From positions 1-9,923 of the forward strand of contig CAUZSN010000100.1 of assembly GCA_963582345.1 (NCBI GenBank): a stretch of DNA of 9,923 nt, read 5' to 3'. The notes beneath the pieces are model-generated. The model did not search any database, was not told where the DNA came from, and saw nothing but the letters and a program-made list of their open reading frames with translations. This document shows, piece after piece, positions 6,883 through 9,923 of this stretch. Position numbers and translations under genes: made by a program. Each line of letters begins with the position of its first letter. The first letter of the stretch is position 1. This DNA comes from CAUZSN01 sp963582345. Lineage in GTDB: Bacteria; Planctomycetota; Planctomycetia; Planctomycetales; Planctomycetaceae.

Positions 6883-7866
6883 ATGGAATACGACGTTTAC
6901 GGAGTCGGCAATGCGTTGGTTGATATTCAAGCTCAGGTCAATGACCAGTGCATCCAAGAACTGGGCCTTGAAAAGGGCATCATGACTCTGGTCGACGAGG
7001 ACTTTCAACAACGGGTGCTCAAGCGGCTCGATAAGGAACCAATCAATCGCTGTGCAGGCGGTTCGGCAGCAAACACCGTTATTGGCGTGGCCAATTTTGG
7101 CGGCAAAGCCGCATATGCTGGAAAAGTTGGACGTGACGAGCTGGGCGAATTCTGTTTGCGAGACATGCGTCGCATGGGAGTTATGATTGAAGTCGCACCG
7201 GAAGAGGGCCAGACAGGAACATGCGTGGTGCTTATCACCGAAGACGCTCAGCGCACTATGCTGACCCATTTAGGAATCTCTTCGTCTCTTAGCCCTGGCG
7301 ATATTGACGTCCACAAAATCCGAAAAGCGAAGTATGTTTATATTGAAGGCTACCTGTTCAGCAGCGAGGGCTCGAAAGCGGCGGCCCTGCGGGCGATCGA
7401 ATTAGCGAAAGACAACGACGTGAAAGTTGCCTTGACCGTCTCAGATCCGTTCTTGATCAATTTGTGTCGCGACGAGTTTTGGAGATTGATCGAGGGACCG
7501 GTGGACCTGCTCTTCTGCAACCTTCAGGAGGCCCGCAGCTTAACAGGAAAAGATGCCCCGATTGATTGCGCCCACGAAATTCACCAGCATTCCGAGAACG
7601 TGGCACTGACGCTGGGTCCCGACGGTTCGATCTTAATGCACGGAGGCCAGGCTATTCCGATCGAAGGTGTTCCTGTGGATGCTATCGACACAACTGGCGC
7701 CGGTGACATGTACGCCGCTGGCTTGCTGTTTGGTATCACAAACAATCTGAGCTGGCAACAAGCAGGGCACCTGGCTTCCCACGCCGCGGCACGCATCGTG
7801 TCGCAGTTGGGAGCGAGATTGCCAAACCGGTTCACTGAACAAGAGATCCAGTTACTGCTGTCCTAA
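6883..7866 (+). CDS. PfkB-family sugar/nucleoside kinase, adenosine-kinase type
   Basis: A 327-residue cytoplasmic kinase of the ribokinase/PfkB superfamily, which transfers the ATP gamma-phosphate to a hydroxymethyl group of a sugar or nucleoside. The N terminus YDVYGVGNALVDIQ places the substrate-binding Asp at D14. GGSAANT (59-65) and the following GVANFGGKAAYAGKVGRDELG form PfkB signature 1. DTTGAGDMYAAGLLFG (from 269) is signature 2, with the anion hole GAG and the catalytic base D275. The GNALVDI opening and overall length resemble bacterial proteins annotated as adenosine kinases, so adenosine to AMP salvage is a reasonable guess, but other ribose-containing or sugar substrates cannot be excluded from sequence. 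It is divergent from thiC with a 154-bp shared upstream region. Its last five codons including the TAA overlap by 15 bp the 3' end of the converging kinase-like gene, so there is no room for a separate terminator between the two. Confidence 0.92.
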   Translation: MEYDVYGVGNALVDIQAQVNDQCIQELGLEKGIMTLVDEDFQQRVLKRLDKEPINRCAGGSAANTVIGVANFGGKAAYAGKVGRDELGEFCLRDMRRMGVMIEVAPEEGQTGTCVVLITEDAQRTMLTHLGISSSLSPGDIDVHKIRKAKYVYIEGYLFSSEGSKAAALRAIELAKDNDVKVALTVSDPFLINLCRDEFWRLIEGPVDLLFCNLQEARSLTGKDAPIDCAHEIHQHSENVALTLGPDGSILMHGGQAIPIEGVPVDAIDTTGAGDMYAAGLLFGITNNLSWQQAGHLASHAAARIVSQLGARLPNRFTEQEIQLLLS

Positions 7867-9923
7867 TGAGTTCGAATTGCCTCCTCTATATGATTCGGAA
7901 TCCGGAGTAGGTTTAACTTTCGTTGGCAGTTTCGGATCCAAAATGGGTGGTCTTGATTCCGGCTTTGGAACCACCGTTAACGGAAATCGTGGAAGTGTTT
8001 TCAAATCAGCACCGACGTCGGTGCCGTCGGTGGCAGTGGCTGGATCAGCTGACTGACGAGTCAAATCCTCGGGAGCCAGAGGGGAGAAACTGTTCTTGAC
8101 GTCGGGATTCTTCCAAATGATTCCTTCATTGCGTGTCCCCAATTCTTCGTCCGGGCCCCACTCTTGCTTCCATTTCTCGAAATCGAGCGGGTGCTGGCCC
8201 GAAGGAAACGTCCAGAACGTCTCAATCTTGTCATAATAATTATTCTGGCCGCTCCAATAGAGCATCTTGCGAAAATCCGAGTCGTTGATGTTGCCCATCA
8301 TAGCAATCAAGGGGCTACCGGATTTCGTGGAGAAAATGTTGTTACGGGCCGACGAGACATGAACCGGAAGCAGTTCACGCGGAAGTCTGCCACTGTCCAT
8401 TTTCACAAAACTGTGTCCTAGCAAGCAGGAAGCGTGTTCCATTTCCAATTCCAGATGCCCCTTATCGGGCGGGCTTTCTATGCCACCGAGAACATGTAAA
8501 AACGAGCCATCCAATGCCACGGCTGAGTTTTTGATACTGAACTCGCCCGGATGATTCTGTTTCACGACGAACAGGTCACCTGCTCCATGAAAGAAGCAAT
8601 CAGTAATTTCGAATTTCAACGGTTCCCGGTCCATTCCCTTCTTTATCATTTTAATTTTGTCAAGCATTGGGCTGGGCCCGGCAGCCAGTGAAAAAATGGT
8701 CGCCGAAGATTGACTGGAATTCTGAACTCTGATGACCACACGCTGAAGTCGGATCTTTGCCTGACCCTGGATACAGATCAGCGCGATGTGGCCATCGTCG
8801 ACGTCGACATCCTTGGAAATTGTTAGTTGCAGGTTCAGATTGTTCAGATTGACCGGACCGGCGGTGAGCTTGATCATTTGCGTCTGGAACCCTTCAGCCG
8901 GAATGTTAACGGGAACGAATTCAATGACCGGCTGAAACCCTTCAGCAGCTCGCAATGTAATCTCCTTCTTCGAAATTCGTAACGATCTTTCGCGGCGACG
9001 GCCATTGAAGTGAAGCTCGATCGTGCTTCCATTTTGGACCTCAGAACAAGCTGCTTCCAAAGTGCGGTATTTCTTCAGCAACATTCCGTCTGATCCTTTG
9101 ACCCAAATTGGGTTCGGGTCTTCTGCGGATATATTTGGTTCGCGCCTCACGCGGCCAAACTCTAATCTCTCGACAGACGGCACTACGACGACTCCGTCAT
9201 CTTTCGCCAGGCTTTCTAATTTGAATCCTGCGATGTTATTCGCTTGTTCTAATTTTTTGGAAGAGCCGACTATAACCTCGTCACCTCTTTCCAAAATCGG
9301 AGTAATCTGCCTTCGCTTTTCCGATTTCGCATTGTCGTTCGAATCGTTCAAACGACCACTTATTGCGTCAGGCAACGACTTGGTATCTGCACGTGAATCA
9401 GTGGCAGTCGTTAATCGTGCCTCGATAGTTCTTGATTGGCCTAACGAATCGGACCAATCCTTGACGTCGGTCACATTGTCCAGCAACGATGCGCTCTCCG
9501 AATCTGCCGTTGACTCTACAATGTTACCGGTCGTTTCGGAACGATTTATCATTAATTCGCCTACAGCGTCACTCGAACCGGAATTGTTCAATTCGCCAAA
9601 ATCCCGTGTGATATTCGGGTAGTACCACAGCGTTACAACGACCAACAGCAAAGCCACCACACTGGCCATCCACCCTAAGTGGCGTTCCCAGAATCGCGCA
9701 GCCGGCGGCTTAGACGACATCCAAACCAATCCCTCGGGATCAACGCCTCGCAGTCCCATCGCTCCGGCAATCAACATCAAATCACGAATAAGGGAACCTG
9801 GCGTTGAGTAACGATGGCATGGATCGCTGGCCATCATTTTTCGTGTGATCGCCGATAAATCTTCGGATACGGTGTCGTTCATCTTGGCTGGGTCGGGAGG
9901 CTCCTTGCCTTGATGGTCCAGCA
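7852..9923 (-). CDS. membrane-anchored Ser/Thr protein kinase-like protein, C-terminal part (5' end outside window)
   Basis: The frame stays open to the window edge; the Met at 9882 is internal. About 13 residues before it (LDHQGKEPPDPAK) continue the family text, giving roughly 689 visible residues. Numbering from that Met, residues 1-40 are the last helices of a Hanks-type kinase domain, with the subdomain XI Arg in DPCHRYSTP (R24). A single membrane helix follows (WMASVVALLLVVVTLWYY, 71-88). Then come a polar Ser/Asp/Asn-rich linker (~90-255), a beta-strand-rich region resembling parallel beta-helix coils (~262-560, opening TLEAACSEVQNGSTIELHF), and a Pro-rich tail (~625-665). The expected topology is a cytoplasmic kinase and an outer beta-helix-like sensor. 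The architecture resembles kinases common in planctomycetes. The ATP-binding and catalytic loops lie outside the window, so activity cannot be judged. The substrate and ligand are unknown. The stop TAA at 7854-7852 is inside the 3' end of the PfkB gene. Confidence 0.85.
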   Translation of the reverse strand, partial: LDHQGKEPPDPAKMNDTVSEDLSAITRKMMASDPCHRYSTPGSLIRDLMLIAGAMGLRGVDPEGLVWMSSKPPAARFWERHLGWMASVVALLLVVVTLWYYPNITRDFGELNNSGSSDAVGELMINRSETTGNIVESTADSESASLLDNVTDVKDWSDSLGQSRTIEARLTTATDSRADTKSLPDAISGRLNDSNDNAKSEKRRQITPILERGDEVIVGSSKKLEQANNIAGFKLESLAKDDGVVVVPSVERLEFGRVRREPNISAEDPNPIWVKGSDGMLLKKYRTLEAACSEVQNGSTIELHFNGRRRERSLRISKKEITLRAAEGFQPVIEFVPVNIPAEGFQTQMIKLTAGPVNLNNLNLQLTISKDVDVDDGHIALICIQGQAKIRLQRVVIRVQNSSQSSATIFSLAAGPSPMLDKIKMIKKGMDREPLKFEITDCFFHGAGDLFVVKQNHPGEFSIKNSAVALDGSFLHVLGGIESPPDKGHLELEMEHASCLLGHSFVKMDSGRLPRELLPVHVSSARNNIFSTKSGSPLIAMMGNINDSDFRKMLYWSGQNNYYDKIETFWTFPSGQHPLDFEKWKQEWGPDEELGTRNEGIIWKNPDVKNSFSPLAPEDLTRQSADPATATDGTDVGADLKTLPRFPLTVVPKPESRPPILDPKLPTKVKPTPDSESYRGGNSNSLGQQ
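8833..8850 (-). repeat. 9-bp in-frame tandem duplication in the kinase-like gene
   Basis: GTTCAGATT is repeated exactly, back to back, on the plus strand (8833-8841 and 8842-8850). In the minus-strand gene it encodes consecutive Asn-Leu-Asn units in VNLNNLNLQLT, within the beta-strand-rich region. The length is a multiple of three, so the frame is kept. Confidence 0.9.

Noticed and set aside
8886..8946. Short repeat AACCCTTCAGC occurring twice in the kinase-like gene (AEGFQ twice in the protein)
   Set aside because: Two copies of a five-residue phrase about 16 residues apart do not form a regular repeat; likely chance or weak internal similarity between strands.
9023..9622. A 199-codon open frame on the plus strand opposite the kinase-like gene
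   Set aside because: It lies wholly antisense to a coding region with clear domain logic; its translation is low-complexity Ser-rich text mirroring the opposite strand, with no recognisable motif.
1..9923. A new defence, mobile or secretion system
   Set aside because: All six genes belong to recognisable families; there are no transposases, integrases, nucleases, toxin-antitoxin pairs, direct-repeat arrays or att-like repeats.

Overview
The window looks like ordinary chromosomal, core-metabolism DNA from a planctomycete, probably a Pirellulaceae/Rhodopirellula-type organism. The case rests on the type of the membrane-anchored Ser/Thr kinase-like gene at the right edge (end of a kinase catalytic domain, one membrane helix, then a large non-catalytic region resembling a beta-helix), on a ThiC with a long C-terminal extension, and on a scattered gene order with mixed strands and few operons. 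This taxonomic placement is inference from protein style; no rRNA or other marker is present. Base composition looks balanced and fairly even, with no visible sign of recent gene transfer.

Layout from left to right: (1) the C-terminal end of a glycogen/starch-synthase-type glycosyltransferase runs off the left edge (+). (2) A large exported two-domain M16 zinc protease (+). (3) A 12-helix MFS transporter of the lysophospholipid-transporter (LplT/Aas) type (+). (4) Convergent to it, phosphomethylpyrimidine synthase ThiC (-). (5) Divergent from thiC, a PfkB-family sugar/nucleoside kinase of the adenosine-kinase type (+). (6) Convergent to that kinase, and overlapping its 3' end by 15 bp, the C-terminal portion of a membrane-anchored Ser/Thr kinase-like protein (-), which runs off the right edge.

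The genes form no obvious single pathway. The three left-hand genes are codirectional with gaps of about 65-75 bp, so they could be read as one unit, but the M16 gene has its own promoter-like -35 hexamer in front of it. thiC and the PfkB gene share a 154-bp divergent intergenic region holding small palindromes and a possible promoter; I see no TPP riboswitch there. That region is the longest stretch without a gene, so no gene-free stretch exceeds 300 bases.

I found no RNA genes, insertion sequences, CRISPR arrays, phage genes, att sites or defence/toxin modules, and nothing I would call a new biological system. The points most worth a second look are the extracytoplasmic region of the kinase-like protein, the C-terminal extension of ThiC, the active/inactive M16 fusion, and the tail-to-tail gene overlap.
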